From assembly GCF_002934325.1 (NCBI RefSeq), contig NZ_PTIV01000008.1, positions 51,621 to 115,620 of the forward strand: a stretch of DNA of 64,000 nucleotides. The letters run 5' to 3'. Source of the stretch: Marinobacter persicus. Lineage in GTDB: Bacteria > Pseudomonadota > Gammaproteobacteria > Pseudomonadales > Oleiphilaceae. The notes below the pieces were generated by a model. The model was not told the DNA's origin and searched no databases. It saw nothing but the letters and a program-made list of their open reading frames with translations. Positions 1-7,476 of this stretch are shown in pieces (the first letter of the stretch is position 1; each line of letters starts with the position of its first letter). Position numbers and translations under genes: made by a program.

Positions 1-173
1 AAGCCCTCGCCATAGTCCAGCTTGAAGCTGTCTGCGGTGGTGCTCGTCACTTTCCCGCTCAGGGTGATCCATGAGCCATCCGCAGCAAGATACGGGCTTT
101 CCTCAGCCAGAGCGGCGGCCGGCGCTAGCGCAAGAGTTGAAGCGATTGCGAGAGAAAGGGTTGTGCGTTTCAT
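1..173 (-). CDS. Secreted small protein, 5' end only (runs off the window)
   Basis: The first 57 codons are visible on the minus strand from an ATG at 171-173; the rest lies beyond base 1. The product starts with a clear Sec signal peptide: MKR, a hydrophobic stretch rich in Leu, Ala, Ile and Thr, and an Ala-rich cleavage region (AAALA/EES) near residue 23. The mature part reads like a small periplasmic beta-rich domain (GSWITLSGKV...FKLDYGEG), as in secreted OB-fold or DUF5666-like proteins. That family guess rests on about 30 residues and is weak. A purine-rich stretch (ggagat) precedes the ATG. Partial gene, function unassigned. Confidence 0.7.
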   Translation of the reverse strand, partial: MKRTTLSLAIASTLALAPAAALAEESPYLAADGSWITLSGKVTSTTADSFKLDYGEG

Positions 174-362
174 AATCCGATCTCCTTTTTGATCTCGGGG
201 TGTATGAATTCGGGCAATGTTTTCATGCACTACATCTTTTGCCTCTGTTCACAACGCTAATAACAGATTCCGCAATTTAAAGTACTATTAATACCCGTTC
301 ACTTTGAGGCAATATTGCTGCGCATTATTAAGATTGCAGTGAAATCCGTCTAATAGCCGGCT

Positions 363-1325
363 TCAGAGGATTTCCACTCCTTCACATTTATAACGGCCTA
401 TTAATGTATCGTCCTGCAATACGTTGCCCTCCAGGTCGAAACAGAACAGGTAGGTTTCAGTACGATCTCCGATTTCCACGCTTTTAAGACCGATGCATTC
501 GTCGGTTCGACCGGGAATCAGCTTGAAGGACGATACCCCACGCTCGGGCATTCGCTGGCCAATTTCCAGTGTCTTGATATCCGTGAAGTCGGCGTTCGCA
601 ATAATAAGCGTATTGCCGCCGCGCTCCTTCTCGTCGATGGCTTCTTCAAAGGGTGTCTGGGAAATTTTGCGCGGGAAAAACAGCCAGCAGTTGCGATAGG
701 GGTGCCATTCTGCGGCTTCATGGGTTACGTAACCCTGGTCGCCGACATTTAGGGCATCTCTGATGCGCTGATAGTGGTTGTGCCAATTGATGCTCTCCAG
801 GCCATAGTTTCGACTCAGAACCTTGATCCATTCTTCTTTTGCGTTCTTTCCGTGGCTGCCGACAATCATTTCATCGCCCTTGAGGGTGGCCCATTCGCTC
901 TTGAATCCCTTGAACTTCTCGTCGCCACTGCCTGTCATCAGGATATGGCGGGGCACCAATTGGTTGTCGTTGCGGATTTCACATACCAGCCCCGTTCGGT
1001 CGTCGAAGGTGACCAAGCGCTCGCCGAACTGGACGAGTTCGGAGAACTCCGCACCTCGGCCACCTTCGGCAATCAGGCTGATTAGATGATGTTCGCCCCC
1101 TTGCTCTTCGGGGATTTCTTCCAGCCTGTAGAAGGCTTTCCCCGTGTCTGGATCTATTTCGCGATAGAGTTTGTCGAAGCGTAGGGTGGACTTCCAGGCT
1201 GTTTGGCCATCTTCAAGTTCTACCTCGGAAGCGTGATCTTCGTCTGTAATAATCGCGAGGGTGTACTCAGTCTGCATGCTGCTGTAGCGTTCAAGGCGCT
1301 GAATATCGAGCGGCTTTTCGGCCAT
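363..1325 (-). CDS. CANT1/SCAN-like apyrase (calcium-activated nucleotidase family)
   Basis: 320 aa resembling the apyrase family best known from animal soluble calcium-activated nucleotidase (CANT1) and blood-feeding insect apyrases (Pfam Apyrase, PF06079), five-bladed propellers that hydrolyse nucleoside di- and triphosphates with Ca2+. Matching blocks run through the protein: EWATLKGDEMIVGSHG near 145-160, INWHNHYQRIRDALN near 179-193, YVTHEAAEWHPYRNCWLFFPRKISQ near 200-224, GVSSFKLIPG near 259-268 and a C-terminal GRYKCEGVEIL that parallels the CANT1 ending. No signal peptide or membrane anchor is visible, so the enzyme would be cytoplasmic, unlike the secreted or Golgi animal enzymes. 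It is divergent from the PhoD-like phosphatase gene. Family is seen from motifs recalled by eye; substrate is inference. Confidence 0.8.
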   Translation of the reverse strand: MAEKPLDIQRLERYSSMQTEYTLAIITDEDHASEVELEDGQTAWKSTLRFDKLYREIDPDTGKAFYRLEEIPEEQGGEHHLISLIAEGGRGAEFSELVQFGERLVTFDDRTGLVCEIRNDNQLVPRHILMTGSGDEKFKGFKSEWATLKGDEMIVGSHGKNAKEEWIKVLSRNYGLESINWHNHYQRIRDALNVGDQGYVTHEAAEWHPYRNCWLFFPRKISQTPFEEAIDEKERGGNTLIIANADFTDIKTLEIGQRMPERGVSSFKLIPGRTDECIGLKSVEIGDRTETYLFCFDLEGNVLQDDTLIGRYKCEGVEIL

Positions 1326-1469
1326 GTCGGTCTCCTTGTCCCATATTCACAGGATGTATTGGGAAGGTTTCAAAAAGGGTAAAGGATTTGGTGGTCCTTA
1401 TGGAAACACTGGACCTGGCTGGGAGAATGGGTGTTTTGATAAACCATCAAGGTGTGCTGGGGGAAATCA

Positions 1470-3425
1470 ATGAGTGAGCGGTCTTTATCGTCTTTGCCGC
1501 CAGTATTGGCGGGGCCAATTCTCAGGCACACTACTTCCGATAGGGTAACGATCTGGCTTGTAGGTTCCTCATCGCTGACGGTACGCATACGACTTTACCA
1601 GGAGCCGTATGATGAGCCGTGTTTTGACAGGATTCTGACGGCAGAGGAAGTCACTCGGGTTCGTTTTGGCACTTCGGCCTGGTTACACCTGATCGATCTC
1701 ACTCTGGACGATGCTTTGCCTCTCAATACCCGCATTGAATATGACCTGGGTGTTTCTGACCCAGCTTCGAGCGGTCCGGAACACCATCAAGAGTCCTGGA
1801 TAGCGGATTGGGCGCCACACCTTTACATGTCGGGGAAAAGCCGGCCGGACTTTATTATCAAGGATCGGCTGGAGCGGCTTATTCATGGATCCTGCCGCAG
1901 GCCCCATTCCTTTGCCGCTGACGGATTGGTACGAGCCGACGAGTTGCTTCAAGAGACTCAGGAGGATAGCGCCAAACGTCCGGCTTTTATGCTCATGACC
2001 GGTGATCAGATCTATGCCGACGATGTTGCAGGTCCCATGCTTCGGGCCATCCATGAGCTGATTGGCTGCCTGGGGCTTTACGACGAAGCGCTGAACGGCA
2101 GCCTGGTCAACGACAGCAAGGAGCTGCGGGATAACCCGGATACCTATTTTCACCGCGAGAAGTTGTTGCCGGATGTCCGTAGCAATGAGGCTTTAATCGA
2201 GCGATTCTTCGGCGGGGTAAGGAAACCGGTATTCAGCACTGCCAATGCGCACAACCATCTGATCTCTCTAAGTGAAGTCATGGCCATGTACCTTTTGGTC
2301 TGGTCGCCGGTGTGTTGGCGTCTGGTCGACATGAAGCAACCAGTTCTGAGCGCGGGGGACGCCAATACCTATCTGGAGCAGCGCGCAGCGATAGATGAGT
2401 TTGTCAGCGGCTTGCCCCGTGCTGCACGAGCACTTGCCCACATTCCGAACTATATGATTTTCGATGATCACGACATCACCGATGACTGGAACCTATCGGC
2501 ACTATGGGAGACAACAACCTATGAGCACCCCTTCGCCCGTCGCATCGTGGGTAACGCGCTGATTGCCTATCTGCTGTGCCAGGGGTGGGGTAATAACCCC
2601 GACGCCTTCGATGACATCCTGCCATCCATCCAGGCGTTGTCGGAATCGGCTGGACAGGGCGCTGTTTACTGTCCGTCCCGCCAGGATGCGTTAATTGATG
2701 ATCTCCTGCAGTTTGAGGGCTGGCACTACACGCTGAAGACATCGCCCATAATCGTGGTGCTGGATTCACGCACCCGCCGCTGGCGAAGCGAGCTTAATCG
2801 AGCCCGCCCATCAGGGCTGATGGATTGGGAGGCTCTGACTGAGTTTCAGCAGGAAATCATTGGCCAAAAGGCCGTGGTCGTGGTTTCTCCGGCCCCCATG
2901 TTCGGTGTGAAGCTGATTGAAACCATCCAGCAGGTGTTTACCTTCTTTGGCAAACCTCTGGTGGTTGATGCCGAAAACTGGATGGCCCATCGCGGTGCCG
3001 CCAGCGTGTTACTGAACATCTTCCGGCATTCCCGTACGCCGGAAAACTTCGTGATACTGTCCGGTGACGTTCACTATTCCTTCGCCTACGATGTGCGCCT
3101 TCGGCATCGGCCGGATCAGCCCAGAATCTGGCAGATTACCAGCAGTGGAATCAAGAACGAGTTTCCCCACACGCTTCTGGAGTGGCTGGACCGGATGAAT
3201 CGATGGCTCTATGCACCCTGGTCACCACTCAATTGGTTTACCAAGCGACGGCGTATGCGCGTGACGCCCCGACTGCCAGAGGGCCGCGAAGCAGGGGAGA
3301 GGCTCTGGAACAATGCGGGTATTGGCGTGGTGGATCTGGACAGGGAAGGATCGCCGACTAACATAGAACAACTGAATTCGCGTTCGGGCGGAACACGATT
3401 CCCTCAGCCGGATTGCGACCAATGA
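1470..3425 (+). CDS. PhoD-like metallophosphatase
   Basis: 651 aa related to the PhoD/alkaline phosphatase D metallophosphatases, which cleave phosphomono- or diesters with a multinuclear metal centre. Visible motifs are GSCRRPH (140-146), MTGDQIYADD (176-185, a metal-binding block), FDDHDITDDWN (about 331-341) and LSGDVHYSFAYD (about 530-541). An N-terminal beta-sandwich-like part (1-130) precedes the catalytic domain. No twin-arginine or Sec signal is visible, unlike classical secreted PhoD, so an intracellular role is likely. The ATG at 1470 has ggggga a few bases upstream; an in-frame upstream ATG at 1452 lacks such a site. The exchanger gene follows after about 40 bases, probably in the same transcript. 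Confidence 0.85.
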   Translation: MSERSLSSLPPVLAGPILRHTTSDRVTIWLVGSSSLTVRIRLYQEPYDEPCFDRILTAEEVTRVRFGTSAWLHLIDLTLDDALPLNTRIEYDLGVSDPASSGPEHHQESWIADWAPHLYMSGKSRPDFIIKDRLERLIHGSCRRPHSFAADGLVRADELLQETQEDSAKRPAFMLMTGDQIYADDVAGPMLRAIHELIGCLGLYDEALNGSLVNDSKELRDNPDTYFHREKLLPDVRSNEALIERFFGGVRKPVFSTANAHNHLISLSEVMAMYLLVWSPVCWRLVDMKQPVLSAGDANTYLEQRAAIDEFVSGLPRAARALAHIPNYMIFDDHDITDDWNLSALWETTTYEHPFARRIVGNALIAYLLCQGWGNNPDAFDDILPSIQALSESAGQGAVYCPSRQDALIDDLLQFEGWHYTLKTSPIIVVLDSRTRRWRSELNRARPSGLMDWEALTEFQQEIIGQKAVVVVSPAPMFGVKLIETIQQVFTFFGKPLVVDAENWMAHRGAASVLLNIFRHSRTPENFVILSGDVHYSFAYDVRLRHRPDQPRIWQITSSGIKNEFPHTLLEWLDRMNRWLYAPWSPLNWFTKRRRMRVTPRLPEGREAGERLWNNAGIGVVDLDREGSPTNIEQLNSRSGGTRFPQPDCDQ

Positions 3426-3489
3426 ACCTGGAACTGGCCCTCTAAGCCGGCTATCGGGAGGATGTATTTTACAACTGCTAGTTTGGACC

Positions 3490-4500
3490 GTGGTCGCTGT
3501 CATAGGCACGGGAATCGTTTGGAAGGGCAGTGGTCTGCTGGAATCTGCCAGCGAGCGTTTGTCTCTTTATTACCGCCTGCCGGAGATCGTTCAGGGCGCG
3601 ATTGTTGTGGCTATCGGTTCCAGTTTTCCAGAGCTGGCGACAGTGGTGGTATCCACGTTGGTGCATGGCGAATTCGAATTGGGCGTTGCGGCCATCGTAG
3701 GTTCAGCGTTGTTTAATATCATGGTTATACCTGCCTTGTGCGGGCTGGTTGCCAAAGATCAGTTAATGACCAATCGGGATCTGGTTTATAAAGAAGCGCA
3801 GTTCTACATGATCGCCGTGGCCGCGCTGCTTCTGATGTTCTCGTTTGCGGTGATTTACAACCCGGTTGAAGCGGCGGGTGGAGTCCTGCGTGGTGAGCTC
3901 ACCCGTTGGCTTGCGATCATGCCGCTGGCGCTTTATGGGATTTACGTATTTGTTCAGTACCAGGACACCATGGACTATCAGTCCGATGAGGACGTGTCGC
4001 ACATTCGCCCCGGAAGAGAGTGGGGGCGTCTGGCTGGCGGTCTGGTGTTGATTCTAATCGGTGTCGAGGGATTGGTTAGGGCAGCCGTTAACTTTGGCGA
4101 TATTCTGGGCACTCCAAGCTTCCTGTGGGGCATTACCATCGTAGCCGCAGGAACCTCGATTCCTGATGCCTTCGTATCGGTTCGCGCTGCGCGTCATGGC
4201 AGAGGCATAACCAGCACCGCTAACGTTCTGGGTAGCAACATTTTTGATTTACTCTGCTGTATCCCTATTGGCGTGCTGATCGCCGGAAGTGCCGTCATCA
4301 ATTATTCTGTCGCTGCCCCACTGATGGCTGTTCTGACCCTGGCCACACTGGCGCTGTTCCTGATGATGCGGACTGATATGACTTTAAGCCGTAAAGAATC
4401 CTGGAGCTTGCTGGTGATGTATGGGGTGTTTGTCGTGTGGATGGGGCTGGAGTCGGTCGATCTGACCAACCTGATTGTCAATTTTCCGCCCAGCACGTAA
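3490..4500 (+). CDS. Sodium/calcium (cation) exchanger, CaCA/YrbG type
   Basis: About 336 aa of inner-membrane protein with the two inverted Na_Ca_ex repeats of the CaCA superfamily: the first alpha repeat carries GSSFPELATVVVSTLVHGEFELGVAAIVGSALFN, the second GTSIPDAFVSVRAARHGRGITSTANVLGSNIFD. Each has the G(S/T)S(x)P-E/D and GSN/GSALFN signatures. Around ten hydrophobic segments are seen. It probably exports Ca2+ or another cation against Na+ or H+. The start is unclear. GTG 3490 is the first standard codon in frame, but homologous-looking sequence (ILQLLVWTV) extends back to about 3466 next to a good ribosome site (gggagg, 3456-3461), where the codon is ATT. The ATG at 3462 is in another frame. 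Rare-codon initiation or a one-base change are both possible. Confidence 0.85.
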   Translation: MVAVIGTGIVWKGSGLLESASERLSLYYRLPEIVQGAIVVAIGSSFPELATVVVSTLVHGEFELGVAAIVGSALFNIMVIPALCGLVAKDQLMTNRDLVYKEAQFYMIAVAALLLMFSFAVIYNPVEAAGGVLRGELTRWLAIMPLALYGIYVFVQYQDTMDYQSDEDVSHIRPGREWGRLAGGLVLILIGVEGLVRAAVNFGDILGTPSFLWGITIVAAGTSIPDAFVSVRAARHGRGITSTANVLGSNIFDLLCCIPIGVLIAGSAVINYSVAAPLMAVLTLATLALFLMMRTDMTLSRKESWSLLVMYGVFVVWMGLESVDLTNLIVNFPPST

Positions 4501-4544
4501 GGAATTCGGTGAATTCCGAGTTGCGCTAATCAACCCGCCTCGGT

Positions 4545-4619
4545 TCAGCGAAAACCAAGAAAGGAAAGGATTGCTAGAACGATAACGACTGCGCCGACGA
4601 TATAAACAATGTTGTTCAT
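4545..4619 (-). CDS. 24-aa single-span membrane peptide
   Basis: A 24-codon reading frame on the minus strand encodes MNNIVYIVGAVVIVLAILSFLGFR. It is almost entirely one transmembrane helix with a short polar N-terminus and a C-terminal Phe-Arg. A purine-rich stretch (gggaaagg) ends about nine bases upstream of the ATG. Peptides of this pattern (YIVGxVVIVLAILSFxGLR) occur in many proteobacteria near stress or membrane genes, but their role is unknown. It is convergent with the upstream exchanger gene. Called from composition, ribosome site and recall of similar peptides. Confidence 0.6.
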   Translation of the reverse strand: MNNIVYIVGAVVIVLAILSFLGFR

Positions 4620-5104
4620 GAGAGATTACCTTTCCCAGAAACTGCAATTTTGGTTGCGCCGCGTTCCTTGCGGCGGATGATGCAACTCCGTGTATTGGCC
4701 GCTCCATTGCCTCATCAAGGTCTAGATTGAGGTACCAGCGTTGCCTGGTCTGTACGCTGGGCCACATAGCGTAGAAAAAATTATCGTCTTTTGAAGCGTT
4801 GGGGCTGTCTGTGCGCGAACCAAGACAGACCTGTCCAGGTGCGTTAGCGCACAGAGGCCGTTCTGTTTTTGGGGTAAGTTGGGCCAAACGAACAGGCTTC
4901 TGGCATGTTTGCGAATTTGAAGGAATACCCTTGACCAATACCGTCTGGTTTGTCGTGATCGGGATGCTACCCAGTCCTGACCGGAAAGGGGGCTGCCATC
5001 AGAGGACTATTCATCGCAGAAGAGTACTGACTTCAAAGCACGGATATCGGTTGTGAGCTGTAAAGAAATGTTTAGACCGGTGGCCCGAAATAGGGATGAT
5101 AGTT
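4620..5104. other. Gene-poor stretch with decayed coding sequence
   Basis: No intact gene is supported in these 485 bases. A possible antiporter start lies at 4930-4971 (separate entry). The sequence has a 5-bp stem GTGCG/CGCAC at about 4838-4851, but no T tract follows it, so it is not called a terminator. The longer open frames here have no recognisable product and no ribosome site. Confidence 0.5.
4930..4971 (+). pseudogene. Possible remnant of a Na+/H+ antiporter start
   Basis: A gaagga ribosome site is followed by TTG and codons reading (M)TNTVWFVVIGML. This closely resembles the first transmembrane segment of CPA1-type sodium:proton antiporters (typically ...TVWFVVIGxLL...). Immediately afterwards the frame reads PSPDRKGG, which is not membrane-like, so the similarity breaks off after about 13 residues. 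The simplest reading is that a gene began here and its body was deleted. This is inference from a short match; chance similarity cannot be excluded. Confidence 0.3.
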
Positions 5105-6238
5105 ATGACAACACCCGTCTTGCTCTACTACGACATGCGCATGCTCGGCCATAATCCACATGGATGGGATCCCGCTAACCCTGCCTGGACCGAGGCGGTC
5201 AAGGCGATGATTACGCTGCAATATCCCGGCAGCGACCTGCAAACCTACAGCCACCCGGAGCGCCCGGACCGACTGACAGCGATCGTTGACCGACTGATGC
5301 TTGAGCCAATTGAAGGGGTGCGCTGGATGCTGCCGTCGGCGGCCACCACGGCTCAAATCGAGCGGGTTCATGACAAAAACTATGTCGCCAAAATAGAGTC
5401 TCTGGCGGGCGAATCTTGCTGGCTGGCCAAAGATACCACTGCTATCTCGCCAGGCAGTGTGGAAGCGGCCTCCCTGGCTGCAGGAGCGGGAATCAGCGCT
5501 GTGGAGGCCATCTCGGGGGGTGCCGCGCGGCGGGCATTCTGTGTTTTGCGGCCACCCGGCCATCATGCCCATTCCGACCACGCCTCGGGCTTTTGTCTGT
5601 ATAACAACATTGCGGTTACCGCTGCCCATGCGCGTGAGAGCCTTGGCTATCAGCGGGTGATGATCTGGGACTGGGATATGCACCACGGTAATGGCACGCA
5701 GGAAATCTTCTACTCCGATCCTTCCGTGCTGGTGGTTGATAGCCACTGCGCGGCGCCGTTCTATCCGGGCAGCGGGCTACTCCATGACACCGGGGCCGGA
5801 GCAGGCGTCGGCTCTCAGCTCAACGTCCCCCTGCCTCCGGGCAGCGGAAACGCGGCACTTCTGAAGGTGTTCGACGAAGTGGTGAAGCCCGCTGCAAAGG
5901 CATTCCAGCCAGATATCCTGCTGGTTTCCTCGGGTTTCGATTGCCATTACCTCGACATGATCTGCGCCATGGATGAGACGGGCTTTGCCATTCTTACTCA
6001 GCGCATGAGTGATCTGGCCGATGAGCTGTGCGACGGCCGCCTGGTGGTTTTGCTTGAGGGCGGCTACAACGCCAAGGCATTGGCCGATAGTGCCCATGCG
6101 GTCGTGAACGTGCTGGCGGGTATTCGGGTAAATAGCTTCAATGTTATGCCGGACGACCCGGGCTGCGCGGCCGTGGCGGATGCGGTTCAGTTTCTGAAAC
6201 GAAAGGGATCAGGTAAAGAGCCACCGCTGGAGAATTAA
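5105..6238 (+). CDS. Histone-deacetylase-like amidohydrolase (class II type)
   Basis: 377 aa of the arginase/deacetylase-fold HDAC family, zinc enzymes that remove acyl groups from lysine or acetylpolyamines. Motifs in order are HPERPDRL, RPPGHHA with the catalytic tandem His, GFCLYNNIAVTAAHA, DWDMHHGNGTQEIFY with zinc-binding Asp and His, SSGFDCHYLD with the third metal ligand, and LEGGYN near the C-terminus. The extended N-terminus (YYDMRMLGHNPHGWDPANPAWTEA) is typical of bacterial class II members. ATG 5105 is preferred over 5096 because aggg sits nine bases before it. It stands alone between decayed sequences. Substrate cannot be told from sequence; a second family member lies at 37920-38843. 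Confidence 0.88.
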   Translation: MTTPVLLYYDMRMLGHNPHGWDPANPAWTEAVKAMITLQYPGSDLQTYSHPERPDRLTAIVDRLMLEPIEGVRWMLPSAATTAQIERVHDKNYVAKIESLAGESCWLAKDTTAISPGSVEAASLAAGAGISAVEAISGGAARRAFCVLRPPGHHAHSDHASGFCLYNNIAVTAAHARESLGYQRVMIWDWDMHHGNGTQEIFYSDPSVLVVDSHCAAPFYPGSGLLHDTGAGAGVGSQLNVPLPPGSGNAALLKVFDEVVKPAAKAFQPDILLVSSGFDCHYLDMICAMDETGFAILTQRMSDLADELCDGRLVVLLEGGYNAKALADSAHAVVNVLAGIRVNSFNVMPDDPGCAAVADAVQFLKRKGSGKEPPLEN

Positions 6239-6282
6239 TGAACAACCGAGACGCTATCCGAAAACCTTGGCTTCTTTACAGT

Positions 6283-6414
6283 TTAGGGCGGAACAACTGG
6301 CTTCAGCTTTGATAAGCGACTGTCCCGAATAAACTGACCAACGACTGCACCAGGCATAGCCCCGAGCCCCACGATTGTATAGGCAGTAATCCCCTGGGTT
6401 CGGAAACTGCCGAT
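6283..6414 (-). pseudogene. Possible C-terminal remnant of a membrane protein
   Basis: The minus strand holds 43 codons open between two stops, ending in TAA at 6283-6285, with no start codon at the upstream end. The translation contains ITAYTIVGLGAMPGAVVGQF followed by a basic tail (IRDSRLSKLKP), which has the look of the last membrane segment and cytoplasmic end of a permease. The family is not recognised. It sits in the spacer between the HDAC-like gene and the FUSC gene, where other broken genes cluster. Could be chance. Confidence 0.25.
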
Positions 6415-6485
6415 TTATCTCTTGCGATAACAGTTAGTATGCTAACGTAAAGGTTGGCCTTTTAACTGTGATAGCAGGAGTCCGG

Positions 6486-7475
6486 GTGTATACGAGCATA
6501 TCCAAAGTGAAAAGCCGCTCAATGGCTGCCCGTTTTCTGCTCTCGCGTGTGCAGTTGAGCGAGAGCTTAGCCATGGTAAGTCAGTCTGGCGCCAGAAACT
6601 CAAGGCTTGCAGGATTACAGGTAGCCGTGACGGCATTAGTGGTCCTTCCCCTTATCCAGGTGTCGAGTTTTTCTGACCTTATAGGTTTTGCCTCGCTGGG
6701 CACACTGGTTGCCTTGTTCGGTCGATTTGCGCCGCCCGCCCGTCGGGGAATGACCGTGTTTCTATGTGTCCTGTGCCAGACGTTCACCGTTTTTGGCATG
6801 TCGCTGGTTGCCTGGTTGGACGTTCCTATGGGCGGCCAACTGGCTATCCTGGCGTTGGTGTGTGGAATTTTGTTTTATATCGTGAACGTCGCCGACTTTG
6901 GTCCACCGGGTGCGTTGATCTTTATTTTCGCGGCCAGTGTCTCCATGGGCCAAGTGGACGAATTCGCCACTGTATTGGAACGGTCGAGTGCCACTGCGTT
7001 GGCGGCAATGCTTGCGTGGCTTCTGGTTTTGTCGACTGAGAGGTTCCGCCATGATGTAGAGGTTGGCCCAGCCTGGTTTTCAGACCGGCCGACAAGTGAT
7101 CAGTTACTCGTTGTTGGCCGGATTATTCTTGGTGCGGCGGTTTCCGGGCTTGTGGCGTATTCATTTGGTGGCGATCATGCCGGTTGGGCTGCCATGGGTG
7201 CAGTGGTGGTCTTGCAGGGAAGTCATTTGCACATCAGTATGAATAGGGCTTTGCAGCGTGCGGGGGGGCAACCTGCTCGGGGCCATTTTGGTAGCTCTGG
7301 TATTGTCGACCGAACCTTCTGTGTGGACCGTTATCGTAATGGTGGCGGCGCTGTCTTTTTGCGCAGAAGTGACCATCGGTTCGAATTATGGCTTGGGGCA
7401 GGACCGGGCTCATCTTGTTACTCACCACGCAAAACGACGCAGGTTGGTTTAAGAGCCGCAAGGAAGCTGGGCTGA
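6486..7475 (+). pseudogene. FUSC-family inner-membrane protein, frameshifted in its C-terminal part
   Basis: The first ~257 codons encode a FUSC-like (aromatic-acid exporter/fusaric-acid-resistance) membrane protein with about eight hydrophobic segments and the late block WAAMGAVVVLQGSHLHISMNRALQR. At 7262-7268 lies a run of seven G. In the present frame it leads into non-membrane sequence (AGGQPARGHFGS). Dropping one G restores the expected GGNLLGAILVALVLSTEPSVW...FCAEVTIGSNYGLGQ. About 120 bases later similarity moves to the third frame (TGLILLLTTQNDAGWF), which then runs into the 3' end of the convergent permease gene. Two frame breaks suggest decay rather than one reading error. The start GTG at 6486 has ggag five bases upstream. 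The stop given is that of the unshifted frame. Confidence 0.7.
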
Positions 7476-7476
7476 T

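Noticed and set aside
4384..4938. 184-codon frame on the minus strand
   Set aside because: Composition is not protein-like, it overlaps the exchanger 3' end and swallows the 24-aa peptide in another frame; no homology recognised.
6238..6312. 24-codon frame starting in a TAATG overlap with the HDAC-like stop
   Set aside because: Product (MNNRDAIRKPWLLYS...) has no recognisable pattern and no ribosome site of its own beyond the overlap.
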